Shown here one piece after another: positions 1 to 7,643 of a stretch of DNA of 42,452 nucleotides; position 1 is the first letter of the stretch; every line of letters begins with the position of its first letter. The notes under the pieces were generated by a model. That model was not told the DNA's origin. It ran no database searches and saw nothing but the letters and a program-made list of their open reading frames with translations. Made by a program: the position numbers and the translations under genes. Source of the DNA: Parabacteroides sp. PF5-9 (lineage in GTDB: Bacteria > Bacteroidota > Bacteroidia > Bacteroidales > Tannerellaceae); contig NZ_JARXWG010000032.1 in NCBI RefSeq assembly GCF_029893105.1, forward strand, positions 1 to 42,452, written 5' to 3'.

Positions 1-247
1 GAAAGTTTCGCTGTACATACGATGTTTCTTTTTTGACATAAATTATTTGTTATTTATGTGGCAAAAAAGTGTCAACCTTTTTCAGTGTAAGACATAAAAT
101 CCGAATAGATACACGATAAAAAAGGATTATCAAACAAACGTTTCCCCCGGCAAACTGGTTAAGAATAATTAAAAACAATAACTTTCGATAGGGGAATTCG
201 TCTTATTTAAGTATAAGCTATAGCGTCTCACTTTTAATACATGAAAT
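1..247. other. Upstream region of the DUF3108 gene
   Basis: No convincing gene lies here. An A/T-rich inverted repeat is visible: ACATAAAT (36-43) and ATTTATGT (52-59) around an 8-nt loop. It has no T-run behind it, so it is not a normal terminator. I could not find a clear TAnnTTTG promoter for the gene at 248. Confidence 0.5.
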
Positions 248-1045
248 ATGAATCGAGTAACAGTACTTCTATTTCTTACTTTGTTGCTTCTCTCCACTTG
301 TTTTACACTACAAGCACAAAATGAATATAAACAAATTCCGTTCAAACCCGGAGAGGTGCTGACTTTCGATATGTACTTTAAATACGGACTGATTAATGCC
401 AAAGCCGGAGAATCTTCGCTTTCGGTCACTGAAGGAAGCTATGAAGGAAAGGATGTATTGCAATTAACACTGCATGCCAAATCGGCCGGTGCGGCTAAGG
501 CGTTTATGTCGGTTGCCGATACATTATCGGCCTATATGTCGAAAGACCTTCTTCCGTTGGCTTTCATCAAAAATGCTCATGAAGGAAAAGATTATACCTA
601 TGAGGAAGCGATTTACCAGTATACGTCCGACAAGATAAAGGTTCAGACCAAACGAATAAGAAACGAGATTCCCCGTTTTGACACGACACTGGTTTCACAG
701 CATAAGATATACGATATGGTGAGTATTCTTTATTATGCCCGGACACTGGATTATGCCTCTTTGGAAAAAGGAGAGAAATTAACCGTTTCCTATTTATCGG
801 GAAAACGAATGGAAACGATGGATGTGAAATATCATGGATTGGAAACAATTAAAGCGAATGACGGCAGGGAGTATTATTGTATTAAACTGACTATGCTACT
901 GAATGAGAATGCTTTTGAGGATAAAAACGAAGCGATGCAAGTGTATATCACCAATGATCAAAATCGGGTACCTATCCGAATCGACTCGAAGCTGAAAAAG
1001 GGCTCTACCCGTATTATCCTGAAAGCGTATAAGGGGGTCGGATAA
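248..1045 (+). CDS. DUF3108 domain-containing exported protein
   Basis: The 265-residue product starts with a clear signal peptide (hydrophobic stretch about residues 5-20, ending near LQAQNE), so it should be periplasmic or outer-membrane associated. The mature part resembles DUF3108 proteins of Bacteroidetes: an early FKPGEVLTFDMYFKYGLI stretch followed by alternating beta-strand-like segments to the end. The biochemical role of DUF3108 is not established. The gene ends 5 bp before the convergent MarC-type gene with no obvious terminator between them. The start is the ATG at 248. The family assignment rests on recognising the N-terminal motif and overall pattern. Confidence 0.75.
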   Translation: MNRVTVLLFLTLLLLSTCFTLQAQNEYKQIPFKPGEVLTFDMYFKYGLINAKAGESSLSVTEGSYEGKDVLQLTLHAKSAGAAKAFMSVADTLSAYMSKDLLPLAFIKNAHEGKDYTYEEAIYQYTSDKIKVQTKRIRNEIPRFDTTLVSQHKIYDMVSILYYARTLDYASLEKGEKLTVSYLSGKRMETMDVKYHGLETIKANDGREYYCIKLTMLLNENAFEDKNEAMQVYITNDQNRVPIRIDSKLKKGSTRIILKAYKGVG

Positions 1046-1050
1046 AAAGA

Positions 1051-1725
1051 TTAAAGGATCTCCAGGTGAAAAATCCGTGCAATACCTGTTACAATGATCT
1101 GTATGCCGATACAGAAAGTGATAAATGCAACCATCTTGTTGATAATCATATTACCTGAAGCACCTAACTTCTTTATCAGTTTGGTTCCCTGGGAAAGAAA
1201 CAGGTATAAGATAAAAAGCAAAACAACAATAGCCAAGCTGATCATCAGATAGTTGATAGAGGTATTCAATAGATTTCCTTTAACAGAAGCAGAGGCCATT
1301 AAGGTAAAAATAACGGATATACTACCCGGTCCTAAGCTGATCGGAAATGAAATCGGAGAAAAAAGTCTACTCTCCACATCTTCTATATTGATCCGACTCA
1401 CTGTATCCTGCACTTTTTCGGTTTTAGTAATGGGAGTGTCCGAAAGCCATTCCAGACCAGCTTTGCATATCACAATGCCACCTCCTAATTGAATAACCGG
1501 AACAGCCAATCCGAAAAGCAGTAGAATGAGGTGTCCGACCACCAAACTACCAATACCCACCAACAAACAATTCACAATAATTCTTTTTATAAACGATTTC
1601 CTTTGGGAATCATCGACCCCTTCCAGAAAACCATTGACAATAAGACCACTACTGATCGGATTCATCACCGGAAACAATGCTGCAACCGACGAAATAAACA
1701 TATAGATAAAATCGTGTAAAGACAT
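1051..1725 (-). CDS. MarC family integral membrane protein
   Basis: The 224-residue protein is almost wholly hydrophobic with about six membrane segments. The N-terminal part (SSVAALFPVMNPISSGLIVNG) has the conserved Pro and Asn in the first helix typical of the MarC/UPF0056 family, and FSPISFPISLGPGSISVIF in the middle is the matching repeat motif with a Pro-Gly kink. Length is normal (about 200-220). MarC proteins were once linked to multiple antibiotic resistance but the link was not upheld; the transported substrate is unknown. It stands alone, convergent to the DUF3108 gene. Confidence 0.85.
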   Translation of the reverse strand: MSLHDFIYMFISSVAALFPVMNPISSGLIVNGFLEGVDDSQRKSFIKRIIVNCLLVGIGSLVVGHLILLLFGLAVPVIQLGGGIVICKAGLEWLSDTPITKTEKVQDTVSRINIEDVESRLFSPISFPISLGPGSISVIFTLMASASVKGNLLNTSINYLMISLAIVVLLFILYLFLSQGTKLIKKLGASGNMIINKMVAFITFCIGIQIIVTGIARIFHLEIL

Positions 1726-1816
1726 AACTTTCCAAATAGATAACCGCTAAAAATAGTTCCTTTTTCCGAATAAACAATATACTGCCGGCAATCGTTGCCC
1801 CGGCATCATCTAAAAA

Positions 1817-1851
1817 AACAGGCTTATCCGCTTTTCACGAATAAGCCTGTT
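1817..1851 (-). terminator. Rho-independent terminator of the 95-residue protein gene
   Basis: There is a perfect 11-bp stem, AACAGGCTTAT (1817-1827) with ATAAGCCTGTT (1841-1851), around a 13-nt loop. Read on the minus strand it runs into seven T residues (1812-1818 complement). It lies 20 bp after the stop codon of the minus-strand gene. Confidence 0.8.
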
Positions 1852-1871
1852 ACATGACAACAGTATCCACC

Positions 1872-2159
1872 TTAATCCAGATGATCCGAGATATCCCGTA
1901 CTTTCCGTTTTGCTTCGGTGATTAAGTCTTCCGCTTTGTCACTGATTGTATTTGTGTATTTCTTCGACTTTTGAGCCAGATCGTCAAAAAAGGATTGAGA
2001 TTGCTCTTTAAATTTTTCATACTTCCCACTCAGGAACTTATCCCAATCAATGTCCAACCCTTCTTTATCCATAAAGTCGACAACGACTCTGACCGCATCA
2101 GTTGCCTGTTCTTCTGTCAATCCGGCTTCTTCCTGTAACCTTTTTAATAAATTTTCCAT
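1872..2159 (-). CDS. Small charged helical protein of unknown function
   Basis: The 95-residue product has no signal peptide or membrane segment. It is rich in Lys, Glu and Asp and looks wholly helical. The first 35 residues (LLKRLQEEAGLTEEQATDAV...) resemble the short helical-hairpin start seen in DUF2267-like and other small cytoplasmic proteins. The second half has amphipathic repeats (KEQSQSFFDDLAQKSKKYTN, then SDKAEDLITEAKRKV), compatible with a coiled coil or YtxH-like stress protein. Function is not known. It has its own candidate promoter (TAGTTTTG, 2196-2203) and its own terminator, so it is a single-gene unit. Confidence 0.7.
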   Translation of the reverse strand: MENLLKRLQEEAGLTEEQATDAVRVVVDFMDKEGLDIDWDKFLSGKYEKFKEQSQSFFDDLAQKSKKYTNTISDKAEDLITEAKRKVRDISDHLD

Positions 2160-2195
2160 ATCTCTTATTTTTATAAATTCATGTTATATATGGAA

Positions 2196-2203
2196 CAAAA
2201 CTA
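2196..2203 (-). promoter_or_regulatory. Candidate -7 box for the small charged protein
   Basis: CAAAACTA on the plus strand reads TAGTTTTG on the minus strand, an exact match to the Bacteroidetes -7 consensus TAnnTTTG, 37 bp before the ATG. No good TTTG -33 box is visible at 19-21 bp. Confidence 0.4.
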
Positions 2204-2310
2204 ATGAAAAATAGTTCCGATAAACCTGTTCATCGATAAAAACAATCACATACGCTGCTTGTTATGTAAATAAACACAATCTTGTATTCCTCACAATTAA
2301 TTATATAAAG

Positions 2311-3144
2311 ATGAAACGTAAAGTAGTAGAGACAGTCAAAGGTTTGCCGGCAATCGACGGAGCCGGTGTTCATTTAGTCAGGGTTTTAGGGAACAATACG
2401 GTTTATAAGTTTGACCCTTTTCTGATGCTGGATGCGTTTGATTCGAACAATCCGGCCGATTATATCAAAGGCTTTCCCATGCATCCTCACAGAGGGATTG
2501 AGACATTTACCTATCTGATGAAAGGCCGGATAGATCATGAAGATAGTCTAGGTCATAAAGGCACGATCCATAGCGGAGAAAGTCAATGGATGACCGGTGG
2601 AAGCGGCATCCTTCATCAGGAGATGCCTCAGCCTGTCGATCATCTACTCGGGTTACAACTCTGGATCAACTTGCCGAGAAACGAGAAAATGACAGCACCC
2701 AAATATTTTGAGATTACGGCAGATATGATCAAAACGGTTGAAGAAGAAAACGCATCAGTCAGTATTGTGGCCGGTAAATATAAAGGACATCAAGGGGCCA
2801 AAGGACATCATATCGACACTACCGTACTGGATATTACAGTTAAGCCTGACGGAGAATTCACTATATCAACCGATCCGGAGGCGACTCTCTTTATTTACAT
2901 CGTTGACGGAAAAGGACAATTTGACGGCTCACTGCTTCCTATTCCACGAAAGACAGCCGTATTGTTCAGTAAAGACGATGAGTTTTATGTTAAAGCAGGC
3001 GCGGAGGGGATTCACTTCATTCTGTTTACCGCCCGTCCGCTTGGTGAACCGATCGTATGGGGAGGCCCTATTGTAATGAATACCCGCGAAGAATTGATGG
3101 AAGCCTTTACGGAATTATCGGAAGGGACGTTCATTAAAAATTAA
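2311..3144 (+). CDS. Pirin family protein
   Basis: The 277-residue bicupin has the pirin signature. The first cupin carries FPMHPHRGIETFTYLMKG with His58 and His60, followed by GGSGILHQEMP with His102 and Glu104. These four residues are the expected metal ligands of pirins. The C-terminal cupin (about residues 150-265) includes the typical GEPIVWGGPIVMN ending. Length is normal. Bacterial pirins are cytoplasmic; some act as quercetin 2,3-dioxygenases, others have regulatory roles, and the sequence does not tell which applies. The gene is monocistronic, and the space after its stop codon is occupied by a 4 x 22-bp palindromic array. Confidence 0.9.
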   Translation: MKRKVVETVKGLPAIDGAGVHLVRVLGNNTVYKFDPFLMLDAFDSNNPADYIKGFPMHPHRGIETFTYLMKGRIDHEDSLGHKGTIHSGESQWMTGGSGILHQEMPQPVDHLLGLQLWINLPRNEKMTAPKYFEITADMIKTVEEENASVSIVAGKYKGHQGAKGHHIDTTVLDITVKPDGEFTISTDPEATLFIYIVDGKGQFDGSLLPIPRKTAVLFSKDDEFYVKAGAEGIHFILFTARPLGEPIVWGGPIVMNTREELMEAFTELSEGTFIKN

Positions 3145-3203
3145 AAATGACCAGAACGCATACACGGATTTCCTCGTTGACTTCATCATAATATGCTGAA
3201 TAG

Positions 3204-3299
3204 AGAATCGTTTGACAATTATGGAATGATCATTTGACAATTGTGAAACGATCGTTTGATAATTATGGAACGATCGTCCGACAATTGTCAAACGATTCT
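3204..3299. repeat. Palindromic array A: four contiguous 22-bp units
   Basis: Four abutting 22-bp units start at 3210, 3232, 3254 and 3276. The consensus (with array B) is the 18-bp palindrome GTTTGACAATTGTCAAAC followed by the 4-bp palindrome GATC, so dyad axes recur every 11 bp. The array plus flanks (AGAATCG left, CGATTCT right) folds on itself around 3251/3252: 38 of 48 arm positions are complementary and the outer 17 bp are perfect. It lies between the convergent pirin and hydrolase genes. No T-run follows on either strand. Confidence 0.9.
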
Positions 3300-3331
3300 G
3301 TCTTCACCGTAAAATTTAAAAAGGATTGCCT

Positions 3332-5107
3332 CTACAGATTCTCTTCACCGAGAGGGATTTGAATATGAGTAGGGTATTCGCTTCCTATGTATATTGTCTG
3401 GTTGGCCTTGCGGACTTTAGATTGCTCCGACCAGATCCCCGGATAATTAGAATGGATACTGTATTCCGGGAAATTGGATGAAGTAATCTCTAATCTCAGA
3501 CGGCTACCCGGTTTTATTTGCCAGGTGACAGGAAGTGTTTCTACGGTCAATTCGACAATTTCATGCGGGGTATATGTTTGCCTGCCTCCAAAACGATCGT
3601 TCCGGTAGGCCAACGTTGTTATCCCCGACCGGATATTATACCCCGAACCGTCAGGCAGCACTTCACTGATCTTATAGGTCAGGCTTGTATCTTCACAATC
3701 GCTACTCATATAGATGGTTGCTTTGACAGGGCCGGCAATGGTCAAAGGTTCGGTTAAAGGTTCGGTTAAAAAGAAAAGGATATCATCCCGGTAACCGACT
3801 TCCGGCTGAAGCTGGCTTCCCCGGCGCTTGGGCGAGTTAAACAAAGTCTCCCCTCCCATCGACATAACCGGATTTTGCGGATCATAAATAAATTTCAACC
3901 GATTTGTCTTATCCGGTTCTTTCTGAGCTGACAGGAGATACGCTTTCGAGTGGGTTTTATCTTTCTGACCGGTCAGGTAATAGGTTTTATTCTCTTTTAC
4001 CGGGATGGGCCACGCTGGATATGTCTCCCAGCGATCCGCGCCAATATAATAAACGAGGACTTCACCTTTGGGTATCCGCCCTAATGCCACAACCTGATAC
4101 AACCAATTGAACTGATCGTCGAACACATCCACATCCTTCGCATGCATGGGAGTATGCGCTTCGGGTGTTATTTGATAAAAATGATTCCAGGCACCCAGTA
4201 TCAGGCGGCTGTTTTTCTTCGTTTCACCGGTAAGCAATTCATATCCCTTGATCGTTCCTTCGATGTGATGATCGAATAAACCGGCTACAATCGTCATCGG
4301 TACTTTAATCTTAGGCGGGATACTACGAAGCTGAGCCCATACGCCTGTATGCCAGTAAGGATCGTTGTAATCCGTATGGGTAATCCAATCCCTGTACCAG
4401 GGCAGTTTTGCACCGAGCAGATTAACATCCATCTCTGCCTGCGGCATGTAGCGATACGCCTCATAATACGGGTCGTCGGGATCACGAAATGGTTTTGTTT
4501 CTATTTCGTTCGCATTATCGATTGCCCATCCGGTCAGGATATCCTGCCTGAATAACCCGTCTTTGTAGGCAGAGAGGTGACGGTCTACTCCATAATGGTG
4601 TAAGTATATGCCTTTGACCTTACCGGGCAATGAATCGGCGATAATCCAACTGGTCAACGCCGTATAAGAGGCTCCAAATAATCCGATAGAACCGCACCAA
4701 TCTTGTTTGGCAACCCAATTGACTAAGGCCAGTCCGTCCTCACGCTCATAGATATTCGGTTTGTAAGTCCCCTCAGATCCTCCTTTTCCCCTGCAATATT
4801 GAAGTATATATCCGAGGCCGTGTTTGACATATTGTTGCCCTTGTTTCAAATTATCTCCCGTAGTTTCCCGTTGAGGATAAGGAGAGCGGGTGATAACTAC
4901 CGGCCAGGGACCTTCACCTTTTGGCAAGTATATTCTGGTAACAAGTTGAAGCCCGTCTCCTCCTGTCACGAGCGTATCTATGTAGATATACTCAAAGGTG
5001 GCTTGTGGAGTATCGGGATATTCGTAGGATGCTTTCTTCGACGTGCAAGAACAATAAATTGCCGATAAGGAAACCAATAAGAAGAGGGAATACGCTTTTA
5101 TTCTCAT
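3332..5107 (-). CDS. CocE/NonD-type alpha/beta hydrolase lipoprotein (X-Pro dipeptidyl-peptidase S15-like)
   Basis: The ORF opens with GTG at 5137, but the ATG at 5107 gives a clean lipoprotein signal (MRIKAYSLFLLVSLSAIYCS) with candidate lipidated Cys, so I use 5107 (591 residues). The catalytic domain shows YCRGKGGSEG and the nucleophile elbow GLFGASYTALTSW (Ser157 counted from the GTG). Candidate triad partners are the Asp in AGLFDHHIEG and the His in GAWNHFY. The C-terminal third (TIAGPVKATIYMSSDCEDTS to the end) is the jelly-roll domain of CocE/NonD and PepX C-terminal proteins. Family members hydrolyse esters, glutaryl-amides or X-Pro peptides; the substrate here is not evident. It probably faces the periplasm or cell surface. 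Confidence 0.85.
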   Translation of the reverse strand: MRIKAYSLFLLVSLSAIYCSCTSKKASYEYPDTPQATFEYIYIDTLVTGGDGLQLVTRIYLPKGEGPWPVVITRSPYPQRETTGDNLKQGQQYVKHGLGYILQYCRGKGGSEGTYKPNIYEREDGLALVNWVAKQDWCGSIGLFGASYTALTSWIIADSLPGKVKGIYLHHYGVDRHLSAYKDGLFRQDILTGWAIDNANEIETKPFRDPDDPYYEAYRYMPQAEMDVNLLGAKLPWYRDWITHTDYNDPYWHTGVWAQLRSIPPKIKVPMTIVAGLFDHHIEGTIKGYELLTGETKKNSRLILGAWNHFYQITPEAHTPMHAKDVDVFDDQFNWLYQVVALGRIPKGEVLVYYIGADRWETYPAWPIPVKENKTYYLTGQKDKTHSKAYLLSAQKEPDKTNRLKFIYDPQNPVMSMGGETLFNSPKRRGSQLQPEVGYRDDILFFLTEPLTEPLTIAGPVKATIYMSSDCEDTSLTYKISEVLPDGSGYNIRSGITTLAYRNDRFGGRQTYTPHEIVELTVETLPVTWQIKPGSRLRLEITSSNFPEYSIHSNYPGIWSEQSKVRKANQTIYIGSEYPTHIQIPLGEENL

Positions 5108-5285
5108 AAGAAGATATCTTTTAAATTTGAAGGCCACACCGGATAGAAGGTACTATCCGATGCAAAATAAATCCAAATACTACAATAAACAAAAGGATAT
5201 GAAATAGAAGTCACAAAAATTCAGTTATCTCATTTTTTTTCATTATTTTTCGCCATTATCTGAATGAAAAACAAGACATCCACTC

Positions 5286-6245
5286 ATGAAAAAGATAACC
5301 AGACTTCAGTTTTTAAAAGCTTCGGGATTAGCGACCGCCAGTTTGATGTTAAATGAAAAAGCGACCGCCGGCTCATTTCATTACAGTGGCGAAAAAACGG
5401 TAGTGAAAAATAGTTCTCCCGACCTTGGTACGCTAAAATCTCCCGTTACCGCCAAAGGTAAAATAAAGGGGCTCGAATTTTCACGCCTGATCCTTGGTGG
5501 TAATCCTATCGGAGGATGGTTGCATTCGCGGGATTTGAAGTATGTCGGACCACTGGCCAAAGCCTATCTGACTGATGAAAAGAAAATGGAGATATTCAGA
5601 ATGGCTGAAGATTGCGGTATTGACACGATACTTGGTCACCCGATAATGATTGATATCCTCAACAAATACTGGTCGACAGGCAGAGGCAAAATCAAATGGA
5701 TTTCCGACTGCGGAGGAAGAGATTTTGTGACGGCAGCACAACAATCAATCGACGGAGGGTGTATGGCCGGTTATTGTCAGGGAGAGAATGCCGACCGGTA
5801 TGTGGCTAACGGCGATTTTAAAACGATCGAAAAAGGACTTGATATCCTTCGGAAAGCCGGTATGCCGGCAGGTATCGGCGCACACCGTATAGAAACAATA
5901 AAGGCATGTATTGAAAACGGGTTAATTCCCGACTTCTGGATGAAAACGTTGCATCATCATAACTACTGGTCGGCCCGTCCGAATGAGCCGGCAAATGACA
6001 ACCGGTATTGTGAAAAGCCGGAAGAGACCATCGCGTTTATGGAATCGCGTCCCGAACCCTTCATCGCTTTTAAAGTACTCGCTGCCGGAGCTATCCCTCC
6101 TGCCGACGGGATCAGATACGGATTGGAGAACGGAGGCGATTTTATATGCCTGGGAATGTTTGACTTCAATATGATTGAAGATGTCAATATTTTTAATGAG
6201 ACGCTTGCCTCTTTAGGTCATCGCAAGCGACCCTGGCAAGCTTAA
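5286..6245 (+). CDS. Exported TIM-barrel-like protein, aldo/keto reductase-related
   Basis: The 319-residue product starts MKKITRLQFLKASGLATASL, a Tat-like signal in which the second Arg of the twin-arginine motif is Leu. The mature part (from about residue 60) looks like a degenerate TIM barrel: LEFSRLILGGNPIGGW, AEDCGIDTILGHP, LDILRKAGMPAGIGAH, FIAFKVLAAGAIPPADG and GGDFICLGMFDF are strand-helix units, and the first resembles the start of aldo/keto reductases. The usual AKR catalytic Asp-Tyr-Lys-His set is not obvious. Similar proteins occur in Bacteroidetes and Planctomycetes as uncharacterised Tat-signal proteins. It is a single gene followed by a terminator. Enzymatic function is unknown. 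Confidence 0.65.
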   Translation: MKKITRLQFLKASGLATASLMLNEKATAGSFHYSGEKTVVKNSSPDLGTLKSPVTAKGKIKGLEFSRLILGGNPIGGWLHSRDLKYVGPLAKAYLTDEKKMEIFRMAEDCGIDTILGHPIMIDILNKYWSTGRGKIKWISDCGGRDFVTAAQQSIDGGCMAGYCQGENADRYVANGDFKTIEKGLDILRKAGMPAGIGAHRIETIKACIENGLIPDFWMKTLHHHNYWSARPNEPANDNRYCEKPEETIAFMESRPEPFIAFKVLAAGAIPPADGIRYGLENGGDFICLGMFDFNMIEDVNIFNETLASLGHRKRPWQA

Positions 6246-6354
6246 TAGAGATCCATTCGATAGACGCGAACTATTTTCAATTGAACTAATATTGAGGAGC
6301 CGGTATAGCCGTGTAGCGGTTGCATCTCTTCTACAGTCAGAATCATACAATGCA

Positions 6355-6383
6355 AAAAGGTGATCCTTTACAGATCACCTTTT
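6355..6383. terminator. Bidirectional terminator between convergent genes
   Basis: An 11-bp perfect stem, AAAAGGTGATC (6355-6365) with GATCACCTTTT (6373-6383), surrounds a 7-nt loop. A-rich and T-rich ends on both sides let it work for the plus-strand gene ending at 6245 and the minus-strand gene ending at 6425. Confidence 0.75.
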
Positions 6384-6424
6384 CTTGAATTAACCTAAAC
6401 CGGGTCTTTTTCCTTCTTTGATTC

Positions 6425-6790
6425 TTATTTGTTCGCCTGCTTGAGTACTTCTGCAAATAAGCTTTCATTCATGATTTTTTTGTTCTTATTCGTTGCAGTC
6501 AAAAGTGTCATATATTTACCAAACTGATCTTTCGTTAAAGCATCTTTCATTCCGGATAAATTTTCAACAATGATTTGCTGCATTTTCTGTTCTCCCGATG
6601 CCGCTTTCTGTTGCTGGATAAAACTCTCATTGATGACCTTCACCTTTTTCTTCTGGTAAGGTTTCAATTTCAGAAAACTCTCAAGCTGAGATAGTTCGAC
6701 TTTAAAAGGGACATCATCTGTATTTGATTGTGCCACACAAACGGTCATGCTTATGATCAAAGCACCTATTACTAATAATAAACGTTTCAT
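6425..6790 (-). CDS. Small secreted helical protein of unknown function
   Basis: The 121-residue product has a typical signal peptide (MKRLLLVIGALIISMTVCVAQ) cleaved near residue 21. The remaining 100 residues are Lys/Gln-rich and helical (LKLKPYQKKKVKVINESFIQQ, then MKDALTKDQFGKYMTLL). The alternating pattern and the phrase LTKDQFGKYMTLL resemble the small Spy/CpxP-like periplasmic helical proteins common in Bacteroidetes, but the LTxxQ motifs are not clear enough to assign it. It stands alone with a 236-bp leader region upstream. The function is not known. Confidence 0.7.
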   Translation of the reverse strand: MKRLLLVIGALIISMTVCVAQSNTDDVPFKVELSQLESFLKLKPYQKKKVKVINESFIQQQKAASGEQKMQQIIVENLSGMKDALTKDQFGKYMTLLTATNKNKKIMNESLFAEVLKQANK

Positions 6791-7026
6791 AATACTTTAA
6801 ATTTTACATGTTTAACAATAAAAACCTGTGTGCTGAGATTTTCCCAGCAGTGTTATATCAAAAACGTTTTCAATAAAAAGAATTATTACGGCCTAACAAA
6901 TTGAGCATACAAGATCAAAAAGACGAGTGATTAAACCCTTTGATTTGTATTCATATCAATCTGTTACGAAAATAAAAAGAAGTGCTGAGAGAAAAAATGA
7001 CGTACATCAGAAAATAGAGGTCCGGC

Positions 7027-7602
7027 TTAAAGAGTTCCACTTCGAACACGGCTCAAGGATTCGGGTGCCATCAACAGATAAGAGGCGATATCATTGATTG
7101 AAGCCAATCGGGCCGCTTGCGGATAATCTCTGATAAACCGGTCGTATCGTTCACGGGCCGTTTCAAAACGCCAGGAGTCGGCTTTATTCTGCGACTCCTT
7201 GAGTCCATTTTCCAACATAAGCCGATACATAAGCGCTATGTCACTGTTATTCATCAGACCGATCAATCCTTTATAATCGATATTATAAACCAGCGTAGGT
7301 TCTATCGCTTCGATCATCAATTCGGTCGGTTGCTCTCCAAACAGACTGTGAATACACATCACCAATGTCCCTTCGCAGCCAAAATGTTCTGTGACATCTT
7401 TTCCTTTTTTATAATAGAACTGGCGCAACAGACCGGAATCTACATATACGAGATATCGCAGAATTTCTCCTTGATTCAGTAACATTTCTCCTTTTTTTAA
7501 CCTGACGGGGGTTAACAACTCCGCTAACTTCTGTAAAGACTCCGGAGATAATGTATTATGCCGGGAAGATATTTTTCTGGCAATCTCAAGATATTCGTTC
7601 AT
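7027..7602 (-). CDS. Crp/Fnr family transcriptional regulator
   Basis: The 191-residue protein has an N-terminal cyclic-nucleotide-binding-like beta barrel (about residues 15-120, with VRLKKGEMLLNQGEILRYLVY and VDSGLLRQFYYKKGKDVTEHF) and a C-terminal helix-turn-helix (SINDIASYLLMAPESLSRVR). This matches the ~190-residue Crp/Fnr proteins abundant in Bacteroidetes. The canonical cAMP-binding Arg-Ser pair of E. coli Crp is not evident, so the ligand is unknown. It begins 41 bp downstream of uxaC on the same strand and may be co-transcribed with it. Whether it controls hexuronate genes is inference. Confidence 0.85.
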   Translation of the reverse strand: MNEYLEIARKISSRHNTLSPESLQKLAELLTPVRLKKGEMLLNQGEILRYLVYVDSGLLRQFYYKKGKDVTEHFGCEGTLVMCIHSLFGEQPTELMIEAIEPTLVYNIDYKGLIGLMNNSDIALMYRLMLENGLKESQNKADSWRFETARERYDRFIRDYPQAARLASINDIASYLLMAPESLSRVRSGTL

Positions 7603-7643
7603 AACAACCCTTAGAAATAATAGATAAACAACATAGTTTCACC

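Noticed and set aside
3204-3299. 22-bp arrays as CRISPR
   Set aside because: Units abut with no unique spacers, are themselves palindromic, number only four, and have no cas genes nearby. The same reasoning applies to 11060-11147 and 26641-26724.
3332-5137. GTG start at 5137 for the hydrolase
   Set aside because: The ten extra residues lie before a clean lipoprotein signal peptide that begins with the ATG at 5107.
6355-6383. Shared stem AAGGTGAT with the terminator at 31823-31857 as a repeat family
   Set aside because: The loops and flanks differ and the shared stem is only 8-9 bp in two ordinary A/T-flanked terminators, so chance is enough.
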